Notes: a model not told the origin generated them from the sequence alone. A stretch of 64,000 nt of DNA from Fulvivirga imtechensis AK7 (GCF_000331535.1 NZ_AMZN01000084.1:18617-82616), one strand, 5' to 3'. Counted from the stretch's first letter, positions 24,243 through 33,029 are shown. Program-made: numbers and translations.

Positions 24243-25355
24243 ATGAAAAAGTTACTCTACATATCGGCAATTTTAATAAGTTTAAGTACTTATGTAATGG
24301 GACAGAGTGGTTATACTTCTAATGATAATTATACTGGAAGTTGGGACGATGCTGCTACATGGAACAGGTCTCCTTTATCATTGCCAGTTACGCCAGGTAG
24401 CAACATTGGCGGTTCTGTGACTTACATCAATAGTTACGGACGAGTAACCAGATCAGGAAATATAAAGCTAGGTAGCAATGTGGTGCTTACTGTTTACGAT
24501 ACCCTGCTGGTGGATGGGAATGTGGAAGTTAGCGGACAGTCATCCTTGATTGTAGAATCAGGCGGGGTTTTGGTTATAACCGGTAATTTCATAGCCAGTG
24601 GAGGTTCAGTATCTACGAATGATGGCAAAATAGTAGTACAAGGTGATCTTAATGCCAGTGGAAGCTCTAGTATCAGTAATAATACCAATGACTTTTACGT
24701 TTATGGTACAGCAACCGGCTCAGGTGGTTCCAGCTTAACCGGTACCTATAGCGATGAAGCCGCACTTTCTTCTAACGATTCCGGGTTATACACTTTAGTG
24801 AGTGGCGGCACCCTGCCCGTAGAGTTCCTTTATGTAAAAGCTACAGCATCTTTCGATAAGGTAGTTATTAAATGGGCCACCGCTTCCGAATTGAACAATG
24901 ACTTCTTTACAGTGGAACGTTCTAAAGATGGTGTCAATTTTGAAACAGTGGCATCTGTAAATGGAGCCGGCACCAGCGAAAAAGTAAATAACTACGAGAT
25001 TGACGACAATAATGCTTATAGTGGCACCAGCTACTATAGAGTGAAGCAAACAGATTATGACGGCCAATTCGAGTATTCAGGTATGATCACCATTGTTAAT
25101 AATTCTGTAGCTGATGTACAATTAAATATATATCCTAACCCTGCAGTGGATCAGGTTAAAATAGACATCAGCAGATTAGGGTCCGTGAAGGTTGAAATTA
25201 TGGATATTAACGGAGTAAGTGTATACAGTGAAGAGTTCAACGGAGAGTTTACATCTGCAGCTCAAATTGATGTAACTTCTTTTCCTAAAGGTATGTACTA
25301 CGTAAATCTTAAGACAAGGTCACACGCTGTGTCTAAAAACCTGCTGATCAAATAA
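24243..25355 (+). CDS. T9SS-exported surface protein with type A sorting domain
   Basis: 370 residues. Signal peptide 1-21 (cleavage near VMGQ). Residues about 50-180 are a repetitive Ser/Gly/Val beta region (GNIKLGSNVVLTVYDTLLVDG, in rungs) typical of right-handed parallel beta helices, without catalytic residues. Residues about 195-285 form a fibronectin-like segment ending TSYYRVKQTDYDGQ, and the last ~75 residues are the C-terminal sorting domain (LNIYPNPAVDQVKI ... GMYYVNLKT). It is carried across the outer membrane by the type IX system and anchored or released. The final terminator marks it as monocistronic. Confidence 0.9.
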   Translation: MKKLLYISAILISLSTYVMGQSGYTSNDNYTGSWDDAATWNRSPLSLPVTPGSNIGGSVTYINSYGRVTRSGNIKLGSNVVLTVYDTLLVDGNVEVSGQSSLIVESGGVLVITGNFIASGGSVSTNDGKIVVQGDLNASGSSSISNNTNDFYVYGTATGSGGSSLTGTYSDEAALSSNDSGLYTLVSGGTLPVEFLYVKATASFDKVVIKWATASELNNDFFTVERSKDGVNFETVASVNGAGTSEKVNNYEIDDNNAYSGTSYYRVKQTDYDGQFEYSGMITIVNNSVADVQLNIYPNPAVDQVKIDISRLGSVKVEIMDINGVSVYSEEFNGEFTSAAQIDVTSFPKGMYYVNLKTRSHAVSKNLLIK

Positions 25356-25385
25356 TTTAAATTTAAGATATCTTTTTAGCGCTTG

Positions 25386-25417
25386 GAGCCCGGCTGAAGA
25401 TCAGTCGGGCTCTTTTT
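25386..25417 (+). terminator. Intrinsic terminator after the T9SS cargo gene
   Basis: GAGCCCGGCTG and CAGTCGGGCTC form a GC-rich stem (one mismatch) around AAGAT, directly followed by five T residues; 31 nt after the stop codon. Confidence 0.88.
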
Positions 25418-25449
25418 ATGGAAATGTTTAAAATTTTTTAACTTCAGTT

Positions 25450-25476
25450 GTAACCATCCGTGGAAAGTGCGGTATC
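25450..25476 (+). promoter_or_regulatory. Candidate ECF-type promoter of the sigma operon
   Basis: GTAACC (25450-25455) and GTATC (25472-25476) are separated so that 17 nt lie between GTAAC and GTATC, resembling -35 GTAAC / -10 GTATC promoters that ECF sigma genes often use for self-activation. It lies 35 nt upstream of the sigma gene ATG. Pattern match only. Confidence 0.5.
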
Positions 25477-25510
25477 CAAACGCAACAAATAAAAATAGCC
25501 ATTAACCCTT

Positions 25511-26050
25511 ATGACTGACGAATTGCTGATGATAGCTGTTAAGCATGGTGAGCTTGAAAAAGCTTCCGAATTATTTGATAGGTATCACAAGCGGTTATAC
25601 AATTTCTTCGTGAAGATCACATTCGATAGAGAACTGGGGCACGACCTTACACAGAACGTATTTCTTAGAATGATCAGGTACAGGGGTACTTATAAGGAAG
25701 ATAAGCAGTTTAAGGCTTGGATATACCAGCTTGCCCGAAACATATACGCGGATCATTTCAGGAGGAACAAAATGATGTACTCTGATTATACCGGAGTGGA
25801 GGATCTGAAAAATAAAATTGCTGCTGTGGATGAGGTGATGGTGCAGGATGAAAAGGAAAAACTGCTGTATATATCCTTGTTTAAGCTCGCACCTGAGCAG
25901 CGGGAAATACTGATATTAACGAGGTTTCAGCAAATGAAATACGAAGAAGTTGCTCAAATATTGGATTGCTCGGTAGCTAATGTAAAAGTGAAGGTACATA
26001 GGGCTATTAAGCAGTTGAGAGAGAAATATTTTGAACTTGAAAAAATTTAA
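25511..26050 (+). CDS. ECF RNA polymerase sigma factor
   Basis: 179 residues, sigma2 and sigma4 only. Region 2: LFDRYHKRLYNFFVKITFDRE, GHDLTQNVFLRMIRY and FKAWIYQLARNIYADHFRR (core and -10 recognition). Region 4: APEQREILILTRFQQMKYEEVAQILDCSVANVKVKVHRAIKQLRE (helix-turn-helix binding the -35). The downstream anti-sigma gene starts 4 nt after the stop. It probably responds to an envelope signal and transcribes the adjacent anti-sigma and DUF4097 genes. A GTAAC/GTATC promoter upstream may be its own target. Confidence 0.93.
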   Translation: MTDELLMIAVKHGELEKASELFDRYHKRLYNFFVKITFDRELGHDLTQNVFLRMIRYRGTYKEDKQFKAWIYQLARNIYADHFRRNKMMYSDYTGVEDLKNKIAAVDEVMVQDEKEKLLYISLFKLAPEQREILILTRFQQMKYEEVAQILDCSVANVKVKVHRAIKQLREKYFELEKI

Positions 26051-26054
26051 TGTC

Positions 26055-26831
26055 ATGACTGAAGAAGAAATGAAAGACCTGATGATCGACTATATTGATG
26101 GCCATCTAGCAGGAGAATTAAAAGAGTTCGTGGCAAAGCAGATAGAAAAAAATGCAGAACACAAAAAACAATTCGAAGAGCTGAAGCGCACTATGGACTT
26201 GCTGCAGTACGACCGGGAGCTGGAGCCTGATTGCTCGATGAAAGGTGCATTTGAAGAATTATTAAAGCAGGAGGCCGGAACTGGTGTAAAGGTAAGAACC
26301 GTGAAGCGAAGGTGGCATTTCTCACCCTGGCAGATTGCCGCATCTGTTGTTTTGGTTTCAGGGCTTTTTATTACCCTACTGGTAGTCCAAAATAATAGGA
26401 ACCAGCAGCAAATTGCCGATCTGAAAAGAGAAATGGAGATGACAAAATACCTGGTAATACAGTCATTGGAAGACCGGTCATCCGCAAGCAGACGGCTTCA
26501 GGCAATAAATACAGCGTATGATGTGAAAAATATAGACAAAGAGATCATCAATGCGCTGATACGTACCATGAACAATGATGATAACACCAATGTGCGACTG
26601 GCGGCAGTGGAAGCGCTGGTGAAATATGCCGATGAGCCGGATGTAATGTCCGCCCTGATCGTATCGATGGAGCAGCAGACAGACCCTTTGGTACAAATAA
26701 CTTTAATCAACCTGATGGTTCAATTGAGACAAAAAGGAGCTGTGGAGGAACTCCAGAGAATAATTAAGGATGAAAAAACTATTCAGACAGTAAAGGATGA
26801 GGCACATATGGCCGTATTTAAACTGTCCTGA
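26055..26831 (+). CDS. Anti-sigma factor with periplasmic HEAT-like repeats
   Basis: 258 residues from ATG at 26055 (MTEEEMKDLMIDYIDG), 4 nt past the sigma stop; an upstream in-frame ATG inside the sigma gene is less likely. The N-terminal ~85 residues resemble an anti-sigma helical domain (MIDYIDGHLAGELKEFV) but lack the zinc His/Cys triad. One membrane helix (about 94-113, WQIAASVVLVSGLFITLLVV) is followed by two or more HEAT-like repeats (TNVRLAAVEALVKYADEPDV; DPLVQITLINLMVQLRQKGA). The helix orientation puts the repeats in the periplasm as the likely signal-binding part. Confidence 0.85.
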   Translation: MTEEEMKDLMIDYIDGHLAGELKEFVAKQIEKNAEHKKQFEELKRTMDLLQYDRELEPDCSMKGAFEELLKQEAGTGVKVRTVKRRWHFSPWQIAASVVLVSGLFITLLVVQNNRNQQQIADLKREMEMTKYLVIQSLEDRSSASRRLQAINTAYDVKNIDKEIINALIRTMNNDDNTNVRLAAVEALVKYADEPDVMSALIVSMEQQTDPLVQITLINLMVQLRQKGAVEELQRIIKDEKTIQTVKDEAHMAVFKLS

Positions 26832-26902
26832 AATTAAAATATTAAACCGGGTGCACAAGGTTTGAAAACTCAAAGTAAATAGGACAACAAAAAATGTGAA
26901 AA

Positions 26903-27673
26903 ATGAAAACTCAAATAAAAAACGTATTAGCACTATTAATATTAGTAATGGCTTCGGTGCCGGGTGTAGCACAATATAAGGTAGCCATGAGTTCCGGTAT
27001 ACTGGAATTTAAGGAAATAAGTCACGTAGAGGTGGAGGGTTATTCCGGCAGCGAAGTGATCATTGAACCTTCCGGGGAATATAAAATACCTGAACGCGCC
27101 AAAGGACTGAGGCCTGTCAATGGACTTGGGCTGTCAGATAATACGGGTATAGGCCTGGCAGTGAAAGATGAGGGGAAAGACCATAAGGTAGTTTATCAGG
27201 TAGCCCGCAATGCAGATGCCAAATATGTGGTAAAAGTGCCGAAAGGCGTGAAGGTGAGATACATCAACTCGTCAATTCATGGTGATGACTTCAAGGCTCA
27301 AAATATCACTGAAGAAATGGAAGTGCAAACGCAAGGGGGTGATATACGGCTTGTCGATGTTACGGGTCCGGTTTCGGTAAGCTCTGTTCATGGCAACATT
27401 GATGTGATCTTTTCGAGTGTTACACAAAAATTGCCAAGCTCTATTGCCACTGTTCATGGTGATGTGGATGTAACTATTCCTGCCTCAACTAATGCTGATC
27501 TGGCTATTTCTACTGCCTGGGGGGAAGTATATTCTGATTTGGATATAAAAGTTGATAACCCAGAAGGCATGAAGGTATTCGGAGCAAAAAAGATCAATGG
27601 CAAATTAGGCGCTGGCGGTACAAAGCTAACGCTGTCAGCAACGCATGGTAATGTTTTTCTTCGCAAAAAGTAG
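26903..27673 (+). CDS. Exported DUF4097-type adhesin-like protein (256 aa)
   Basis: Signal peptide 1-23 (cleavage near GVAQ), then a right-handed beta-helix-like body with recurring short rungs: VSSVHGNIDVIFSSV, IATVHGDVDVTIPAS, ISTAWGEVYSDLDI and TLSATHGNVFLRK. The alternating (S/T)-x-H-G-(D/N)-(V/I) turn is typical of DUF4097. Such proteins are exported and usually sit in ECF sigma operons in this phylum; here it is third after sigma and anti-sigma. No enzymatic motif. Its exact function is unknown; it may be the structural output of the sigma response. A strong terminator follows. Confidence 0.82.
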   Translation: MKTQIKNVLALLILVMASVPGVAQYKVAMSSGILEFKEISHVEVEGYSGSEVIIEPSGEYKIPERAKGLRPVNGLGLSDNTGIGLAVKDEGKDHKVVYQVARNADAKYVVKVPKGVKVRYINSSIHGDDFKAQNITEEMEVQTQGGDIRLVDVTGPVSVSSVHGNIDVIFSSVTQKLPSSIATVHGDVDVTIPASTNADLAISTAWGEVYSDLDIKVDNPEGMKVFGAKKINGKLGAGGTKLTLSATHGNVFLRKK

Positions 27674-27704
27674 TATTAATCAAAGGTCAGAAATCTCGAT
27701 TTTT

Positions 27705-27747
27705 GGCAGGTCATTCCTGAAATGAATAGTCGAATGACCTGCCTCTT
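27705..27747 (+). terminator. Intrinsic terminator after the first DUF4097 gene
   Basis: GGCAGGTCATTC and GAATGACCTGCC form a perfect 12-bp stem with a 15-nt loop, followed by TCTTTT. It sits between the two DUF4097 genes, so the second is either read through or separately promoted. Confidence 0.85.
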
Positions 27748-27799
27748 TTGAAGCTACAAGCTAACCTCGTACTCTTCAAAATCAAAAACTCAAACAACA

Positions 27800-28555
27800 A
27801 TGAAAACTAGTCATTTAACAATATTCCTGATTCTCATCGGGCATTTGCTCCATGCACAAGGTCAGGTCAATGAGCAGTTTGATGCATCATCAATAGAAAA
27901 AATTACCTTAAGCTTTAAATATCCGGAATTGATAAAGATCACCTCTTGGGATAAAAATGAAGTGTTTATTAAAGGTACAGCGGACATCAACAATGGTGAA
28001 AATAACGAGGCCTTCAAACTGAAGGGGGCAGTGAAAAATGGTGTGTTGTCAATATATTCGGAAATAGAAGGACATGACGAGTTGCCCAGAAGAATCACTA
28101 TCAGAAAGGACGGAACCGTTTATACCTTTAATACGGATAATTGGAATGCTCCCGAGGTGCGTAAATTCATGGAGGAGCACGGCCGACAGCATGAATACAT
28201 TTCACAAGGTGTTCATAAAGAAATAAAGCTGGAGGTTTTTGTGCCCCGCAACAAGCCAGTGGAAGTAGAAGCCAAATATGGTATGGTGGAAATTGCTGGT
28301 GTAGATGCGCCACTTAAGGTAGTGACCAAATACGGAGGGATTGATATCAGTATTCCTGTGGCATCTAAAAGAGATCTTGAGGCCAGGACAAAGTATGGCC
28401 AAATATATACTGATCTGGAAGCAAGGTTTGATCGGACCGGAGATGCGATCCTGGATTATAACAAATGGACTGTTATCACGACACAACTCAATGGTGGAGG
28501 CATTAAATATGACCTGGAGTCGAAGTACGGCAATGTCTACATGAGGAAAAGGTGA
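27800..28555 (+). CDS. Exported DUF4097-like protein (251 aa)
   Basis: Signal peptide 1-19 (cleavage near LHAQ). The beta-rich body shares architecture with the preceding gene: VEAKYGMVEIAGV, VVTKYGGIDISIP, ARTKYGQIYTDLEA and LESKYGNVYMRKR are regular rungs with a K-Y-G turn where the neighbour has H-G. Both end in the same FLRK/YMRK basic tail, so they are probably ancient duplicates. Function unknown. The intervening terminator means it may have an independent or leaky transcript. Confidence 0.8.
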   Translation: MKTSHLTIFLILIGHLLHAQGQVNEQFDASSIEKITLSFKYPELIKITSWDKNEVFIKGTADINNGENNEAFKLKGAVKNGVLSIYSEIEGHDELPRRITIRKDGTVYTFNTDNWNAPEVRKFMEEHGRQHEYISQGVHKEIKLEVFVPRNKPVEVEAKYGMVEIAGVDAPLKVVTKYGGIDISIPVASKRDLEARTKYGQIYTDLEARFDRTGDAILDYNKWTVITTQLNGGGIKYDLESKYGNVYMRKR

Positions 28556-28574
28556 GGCAATGACAACGATCAGG

Positions 28575-28610
28575 TGGCCATTCGAATTATATATAAATTC
28601 AGAATGGCCA
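28575..28610 (+). terminator. Hairpin after the second DUF4097 gene
   Basis: TGGCCATTC and GAATGGCCA pair perfectly, extended by an AT-rich inner stem (GAATT/AAATTC). It lies 20 nt past the stop. The T run after it is short, so termination strength is uncertain. It may serve both convergent units. Confidence 0.55.
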
Positions 28611-28738
28611 TTGACTGTTTTGTGGCTTGTCATCTTGAAGAGATTCAGCGAACCCTCCTTGGAGAACGCGCAATGCCATTAAGTTAAGAAATGACATCTT
28701 AATTTAATATCATTGAGAGACGCGGGCCGGTGGAGACA

Positions 28739-29404
28739 CTAATTTAAACTGCTGGTATTCACAAGGTTTCTACTACCATTATGCTGGTAGATGAACCTGA
28801 ACGTGTAATAACGTGAAGGTGATCTTGTGGCCATGTCAGCAAACTCCGCGGTAGTAGTATTAGGACTACCATAATAATAACTTAGGATCTCTATTTTGGC
28901 ATATTTTCCCTCCGCGGTTTTTATCACAATTGTTTTTCCAGGTATAGGTATAATGGCATTGACAGGCGTGCCCGTATGGCCGGTGTAGTTATACCATCCA
29001 TCTGTGCCTTGTATGGCATAACTCCCTTCCTCATCTTTTTTATAACCGGTCTCAGGAGCTTCTGTTAATTCCTCAAAGATCCCTGTTGTAATTTGAGCTT
29101 CGCCCTGACCGGGTCCGCTGTCACCCCCGTTAACAATGATTGCTGTACTTCGAAAACCGATGTCCCATTTTGTTGTCGCGCTGTCGCTATTGGGTATCAC
29201 CTTGTTGTCTTTAAGACTGTACAGGGTAAATTGATTAGTACCCTCTCTGGCTGTGCCATCGGGATTGCTCTGAGGGTCAGCTTGCAGGTCTTCTACAACC
29301 TCGGCTTCGAGTTGCTTTACTACAACACTATTATCATCATCATCACAAGCTATGGTCAAAAATGTAATAGCAATGGCCATAACGGTTGTCTTAAAATATT
29401 TCAT
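28739..29404 (-). CDS. hmuY: HmuY-family heme-binding lipoprotein
   Basis: 221 residues. Lipoprotein signal peptide with lipobox LTIAC (Cys about 20) followed by a run of Asp. The body has HmuY-family motifs: NQFTLYSLKDNKVIP, ATTKWDIGFRSTAIIVNGG, IKTAEGKYAKIEILSYYYG and RYYTFRFIYQHNGSR. HmuY binds heme on the cell surface and passes it to the TonB receptor encoded 6 nt upstream. The heme-ligating residues vary in this family and are not assigned here. Last gene of the three-gene heme operon. Confidence 0.92.
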   Translation of the reverse strand: MKYFKTTVMAIAITFLTIACDDDDNSVVVKQLEAEVVEDLQADPQSNPDGTAREGTNQFTLYSLKDNKVIPNSDSATTKWDIGFRSTAIIVNGGDSGPGQGEAQITTGIFEELTEAPETGYKKDEEGSYAIQGTDGWYNYTGHTGTPVNAIIPIPGKTIVIKTAEGKYAKIEILSYYYGSPNTTTAEFADMATRSPSRYYTFRFIYQHNGSRNLVNTSSLN

Positions 29405-29410
29405 GGTTAA

Positions 29411-31735
29411 TTAAGGTTTATTTTTGTTTTTACTTTTAATATTCATCCGTACAGTACCCCAGAATAATCTTCCTGGCAGGCTGGTAATGTATTCCGGGTT
29501 TTTATAATCAAACAGGTTATCGCAACCAGCTTGTATTGAGATGACTTCTCCAATAATTTTAGTAATGCTGGTGTTGACAGTTGCGTAGCCGTTGATGTAT
29601 TCCTGATCAATGTCCAGAATTCCGTTACCGTTCCTATCGGCAAAACCGTACCGACTACGGTAATTGATCCGAAGACTGGCACCCCAACCACTTTTTGCAT
29701 GATGATAAAAAGCCTTAACATTAGCTGTATGCTTTGAGCGGTTAAAGAGACCTCCATACTCACTCTTACTCACCCTGTAGGTTTCCTGCGTATCCGGGTC
29801 GCGGGCATAAATGTTCCCATCATTCAGATTGCTTAGTGTCTCTCTGTCTTTGGCAACCAGATATTGATAACCTACAGAAAGCCGAAGCGATTGTGCTGGT
29901 GAGTAGCTCATATCACTTTCAAATCCCTGCGTATAAACTTCATCTTTGTTGAGGTAGCTGAAAACAGCTTGCCCGTTTGTTTTTCTGGCTACCGTTACTG
30001 TTTCTATAAGATTAGATATGTTATTTTGAAAGAGATTAACTGATGCTGACCATGTAGATGATAATTGGGTCAGAAACTCAAGATTGAAGGAAAGTGAGCT
30101 TTCGGCTTTTAGGTCATGAAACTGCTTTAGATCAGTTAGAATTTCAGTTATAAGTCCTTGTGTCTGCATACTTTCAACCTCTGCTGTTACCACGCCAGCT
30201 CCAAACACGCTATAGCCAGCCACTGAATTGGTGAAATTGAGGTACAGTTGTCTAAAGTCGGGCGCCTTGAAACCTACGCCCGCTACACCCCGGATGGAAA
30301 GCCAGGGAAGTACATCATATTTGAGCGCCACCTTCGGGCTCAGTTGCGATTGGTAGGCGCTGTGCATATCTATACGCGCCCCCGCGGTGATATTGAGTCG
30401 ATCGAGCGGGAGCCATTCATATTGACCGAATAAATATGTGTTTGAAAAATGCTGCCGTGACTGGTAACGAGTGGCTTCTACGGCTTCCCAGGTGTTGCCA
30501 ACGCCTCCTGTTATAATATTCCTGGCGTTGACGAAGTATTCAGCTTGTAATTCAGGCTTATAAAGAGATTGCCCGAAAGAGGTTCTGTCATATACTTCAC
30601 CAGTAGTTTTATATTCTAACAACGATTCTGTGTTGTAAGTGGTACCATAGAATCGAAATGTTAACTTCAACTGATCATTATGGCTGTGGGTTAGCTTCGG
30701 GTTGATACTCCATTCGGTAACCTCACCTGCTCCGATCACAGTTTGCTGTTGTGTCCCGGTTTTAAATTTGCTTTGTTGGGTTTCGGTAAAATACTTTCCA
30801 TTGATCGAGAAATTCGTTTTTGACGAGAAATTATAGTCAAAAGTTGAGCCCAAGGTGTGGCTGGAAAACGGATCTACTGTTTGGCCGAACACGTCTTTAG
30901 AAAGGTCATATCCATTTGTGCTATACCTGTTGCCGAATAGATAAAGTCCTGACTTTTCACTTTTATATTGCCCCTCAAGCGCCAGATCGGTAGTGTTGTT
31001 GGAGCCATAGCGCAAGGCCGCACTACCTCCGGTACCTGATGCCCGGTCTGTGATGATATTCACCACACCGGCCAGCGCTTCAGAACCGTACAGACTGGAG
31101 CCCGGGCCCTTGACTATTTCTACCTGCTTAATGTTGCCTACTGTAATTCTATTGAGGTCCAGGGTGCCCGCAGTGCGCCCTATTACCGGCTCTCCGTTGA
31201 TCAGCAGCAGCGTATAATCCGAATCCAGGCCCTGTACCTGAAGGCCTGCACCATGATCATTTATGATAGTCAACCCAGTTTGCTCCGCCAATATGTCGTT
31301 TAGCCTTAAAGACCCGGTTTGTTGTATCTGCTGTTTGTCGATGGTGCTGACTTTCACCGGGATATCACTTGCGACACGGTCATTGCGGGTGGCAGTAACT
31401 ACAACGGGAGAAAGCTGCCGTATATTTTCAACGAGCTTGATGTTAATGGACTGTGACTCCTTTTCCACTGTCATGGTTAGCTTTTGTTTGGAAAAACCAA
31501 TTGCGCTAAAACTCAGAACATATTCTCCTGAGGGTATATTGGTGAATATGAATTTTCCATGCTCATCAGTAGCAGTACCCCGATTGGAGCCTTCCAGGGT
31601 CACATTTACTGCTATCAATGGACTGCCGGAGCTATCCGTAACCTTACCGCTGATAGAGAAGATAAAGGAGCTTTGCCCATGGAGGCTTACGGGTAAAGCC
31701 CATGCTGCAATGCACATAATACATATAAGCCTCAT
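29411..31735 (-). CDS. TonB-dependent outer membrane receptor, heme uptake (HmuR-like)
   Basis: 774 residues. Signal peptide (cleavage near LHGQ), CarboxypepD_reg-like domain (about 27-105, ISGKVTDSSGSPLIAVNVTLEG), TonB-box-like SPVVVTATRN, plug domain (about 120-230, with LNDILAEQTGLTI and VEIVKGPGSSLYGSEALAGVVNIIT) and a ~22-strand barrel ending in a C-terminal aromatic-type strand. The adjacent HmuY and chelatase genes indicate heme or another tetrapyrrole as substrate. The ATG is 8 nt after the chelatase stop, hence co-transcribed. Confidence 0.93.
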   Translation of the reverse strand: MRLICIMCIAAWALPVSLHGQSSFIFSISGKVTDSSGSPLIAVNVTLEGSNRGTATDEHGKFIFTNIPSGEYVLSFSAIGFSKQKLTMTVEKESQSINIKLVENIRQLSPVVVTATRNDRVASDIPVKVSTIDKQQIQQTGSLRLNDILAEQTGLTIINDHGAGLQVQGLDSDYTLLLINGEPVIGRTAGTLDLNRITVGNIKQVEIVKGPGSSLYGSEALAGVVNIITDRASGTGGSAALRYGSNNTTDLALEGQYKSEKSGLYLFGNRYSTNGYDLSKDVFGQTVDPFSSHTLGSTFDYNFSSKTNFSINGKYFTETQQSKFKTGTQQQTVIGAGEVTEWSINPKLTHSHNDQLKLTFRFYGTTYNTESLLEYKTTGEVYDRTSFGQSLYKPELQAEYFVNARNIITGGVGNTWEAVEATRYQSRQHFSNTYLFGQYEWLPLDRLNITAGARIDMHSAYQSQLSPKVALKYDVLPWLSIRGVAGVGFKAPDFRQLYLNFTNSVAGYSVFGAGVVTAEVESMQTQGLITEILTDLKQFHDLKAESSLSFNLEFLTQLSSTWSASVNLFQNNISNLIETVTVARKTNGQAVFSYLNKDEVYTQGFESDMSYSPAQSLRLSVGYQYLVAKDRETLSNLNDGNIYARDPDTQETYRVSKSEYGGLFNRSKHTANVKAFYHHAKSGWGASLRINYRSRYGFADRNGNGILDIDQEYINGYATVNTSITKIIGEVISIQAGCDNLFDYKNPEYITSLPGRLFWGTVRMNIKSKNKNKP

Positions 31736-31743
31736 ACTGCAAT

Positions 31744-32727
31744 CTAAAGTTTGCTATGCAGGGCCTGATCAATGGATACCCTTATAAATTCTGTTATTTT
31801 TGAGTCGGGGAGAAGTGTCTTTCCACTCCATTTGTAGGTAAGTCCCTCCAGCCTTTTTACAATCCCTTTTTCGACACCGCCTTTTGAAAGCAAAAGAGGG
31901 ACTACAATAACATCACCTTGCTTGCCGGCCTGGTGAACCATGTTTCTTAAATTTTCCCTGGCCTGTTCGTAAATAGCCTCATCGGCATCATCGCGCACGG
32001 TTGTAGTAAAGATGAATTTAGACTGTGTACCAGCAGTTTTCTGCTTTTCTCTGATCTGGTCAGCAAGACTTTCCATGGCCTTTACCCACTTGCGATTGTC
32101 GTCTTCCGGGTTGGGGCCATGCCCAACAATAACTACTGTTTCCTGAGCAGGGCGCTCACTTAATTCCTGTATGCGATCGTACAGCATGCTAGCCACCAAA
32201 GGATGGTTGTCCAGGGGAGTTGTCATTATTATCTCCGATTTAAATTGAAGAGGGAGCAGCTCCGGCTTATGGCCTGACCCCGCAGAGTGGTGTTGATCCG
32301 ATGCCCCATGCTGTGAGCCATGATGCCCCGATGTGCCATGGCCGCCATGGCCTCCGGAATGATCCATAACGATAGGCGGATCGGCTAACTCATTTCGTTT
32401 GCCCAATAAATATTCAGTCTGGCGAATGATAAAGCTATGTGAAGAAATGAAAAGCGGAACGACTATAATCTTATCAACCCCATTATTTTCCAGGTTATTA
32501 ATCCCTTGCTGTATGGTGCGCGGTAATGCCATTCCATAGGCAATTTCTACCGGAAAGTCTGAGCGAATGGGCGCAACAGCCGCTTCTACATGTTCATTCC
32601 ACGAATTACTGCCACCATGTGCCAGTATCAGTATTCCTACTTTGGGCGTAGAGTGGGTCAGGGCGACTGCTACCGTGGAAAATATCAGCCACATAGCTAC
32701 TATAAAGGTTCGTATTAGAGTTTTCAT
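31744..32727 (-). CDS. Exported CbiX/sirohydrochlorin-chelatase-like protein with His-rich loop
   Basis: 327 residues with a signal peptide (about 1-23), unlike cytoplasmic CbiX. Two tandem class II chelatase half-domains are present, each with its metal/substrate His: ILAHGG (His37) and IVGHGP; HSFI in the first domain is also conserved. Between them lies a His-rich insert (about 125-155, e.g. GGHGGHGTSGHHG). Class II chelatases insert Co, Ni or Fe into tetrapyrroles. As the first gene of a heme-uptake operon and exported, it may handle or demetallate imported tetrapyrrole in the periplasm (inference). An iron-box-like palindrome covers the 5' UTR. Confidence 0.85.
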   Translation of the reverse strand: MKTLIRTFIVAMWLIFSTVAVALTHSTPKVGILILAHGGSNSWNEHVEAAVAPIRSDFPVEIAYGMALPRTIQQGINNLENNGVDKIIVVPLFISSHSFIIRQTEYLLGKRNELADPPIVMDHSGGHGGHGTSGHHGSQHGASDQHHSAGSGHKPELLPLQFKSEIIMTTPLDNHPLVASMLYDRIQELSERPAQETVVIVGHGPNPEDDNRKWVKAMESLADQIREKQKTAGTQSKFIFTTTVRDDADEAIYEQARENLRNMVHQAGKQGDVIVVPLLLSKGGVEKGIVKRLEGLTYKWSGKTLLPDSKITEFIRVSIDQALHSKL

Positions 32728-32733
32728 ATTTAG

Positions 32734-32756
32734 TTATTTAGAATAATTATAAATAA
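32734..32756 (-). promoter_or_regulatory. Iron-box-like palindromic operator, heme operon
   Basis: 23-bp imperfect palindrome with half-sites TTATTTA and TAAATAA around GAATAATTA (plus strand). It occupies the short space between the predicted transcription start and the chelatase ATG. The same sequence pattern, with the same length and half-sites, is at 33822-33844 before the LuxR-type gene. A Fur- or DtxR-like repressor site is the natural reading. Confidence 0.65.
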
Positions 32757-32759
32757 TGA

Positions 32760-32790
32760 CAAAGGTCAGGGAATCAGATTTCTTTGGCAA
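32760..32790 (-). promoter_or_regulatory. Promoter of the heme operon
   Basis: Minus-strand GACCTTTG (32767-32760; one base off TAnnTTTG) with TTG 20 nt upstream (32790-32788). The predicted start, near 32753, lies inside the palindromic operator, which fits repression. Confidence 0.55.
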
Positions 32791-32872
32791 TGACTATCTC
32801 CGGGGATTTTGCGATACGCATAAAAGGGTATATTCAGCACCTGAAAATGGTAGATATATACCTAGTGTTAGG

Positions 32873-33029
32873 TAGTGTCTATAAGAAAACCCTTGTCGTT
32901 ATCGCGCCTGTCCCGTGCCTGCCACGAGGAGGAATCGAAGCGATCCCCTCTTAATGCACGCCAAAGAGGAGGGGATTGCCTCACTTAGTTACCAATGACG
33001 ATAAATTGTGAGTTTTCTTAGAAGTACTA
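32873..33029 (+). repeat. Family-A ends with a different core (copy 5)
   Basis: The ends TAGTGTCTATAAGAAAAC and GTTTTCTTAGAAGTACTA match family A, but the inside is unrelated: it carries CGAGGAGGAATCGAAGCGA and GAGGAGGGGATTGCC, like the GTCATTGCGAGxxxGAAGCAATCC class of dispersed palindromes. It looks composite. Confidence 0.6.
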
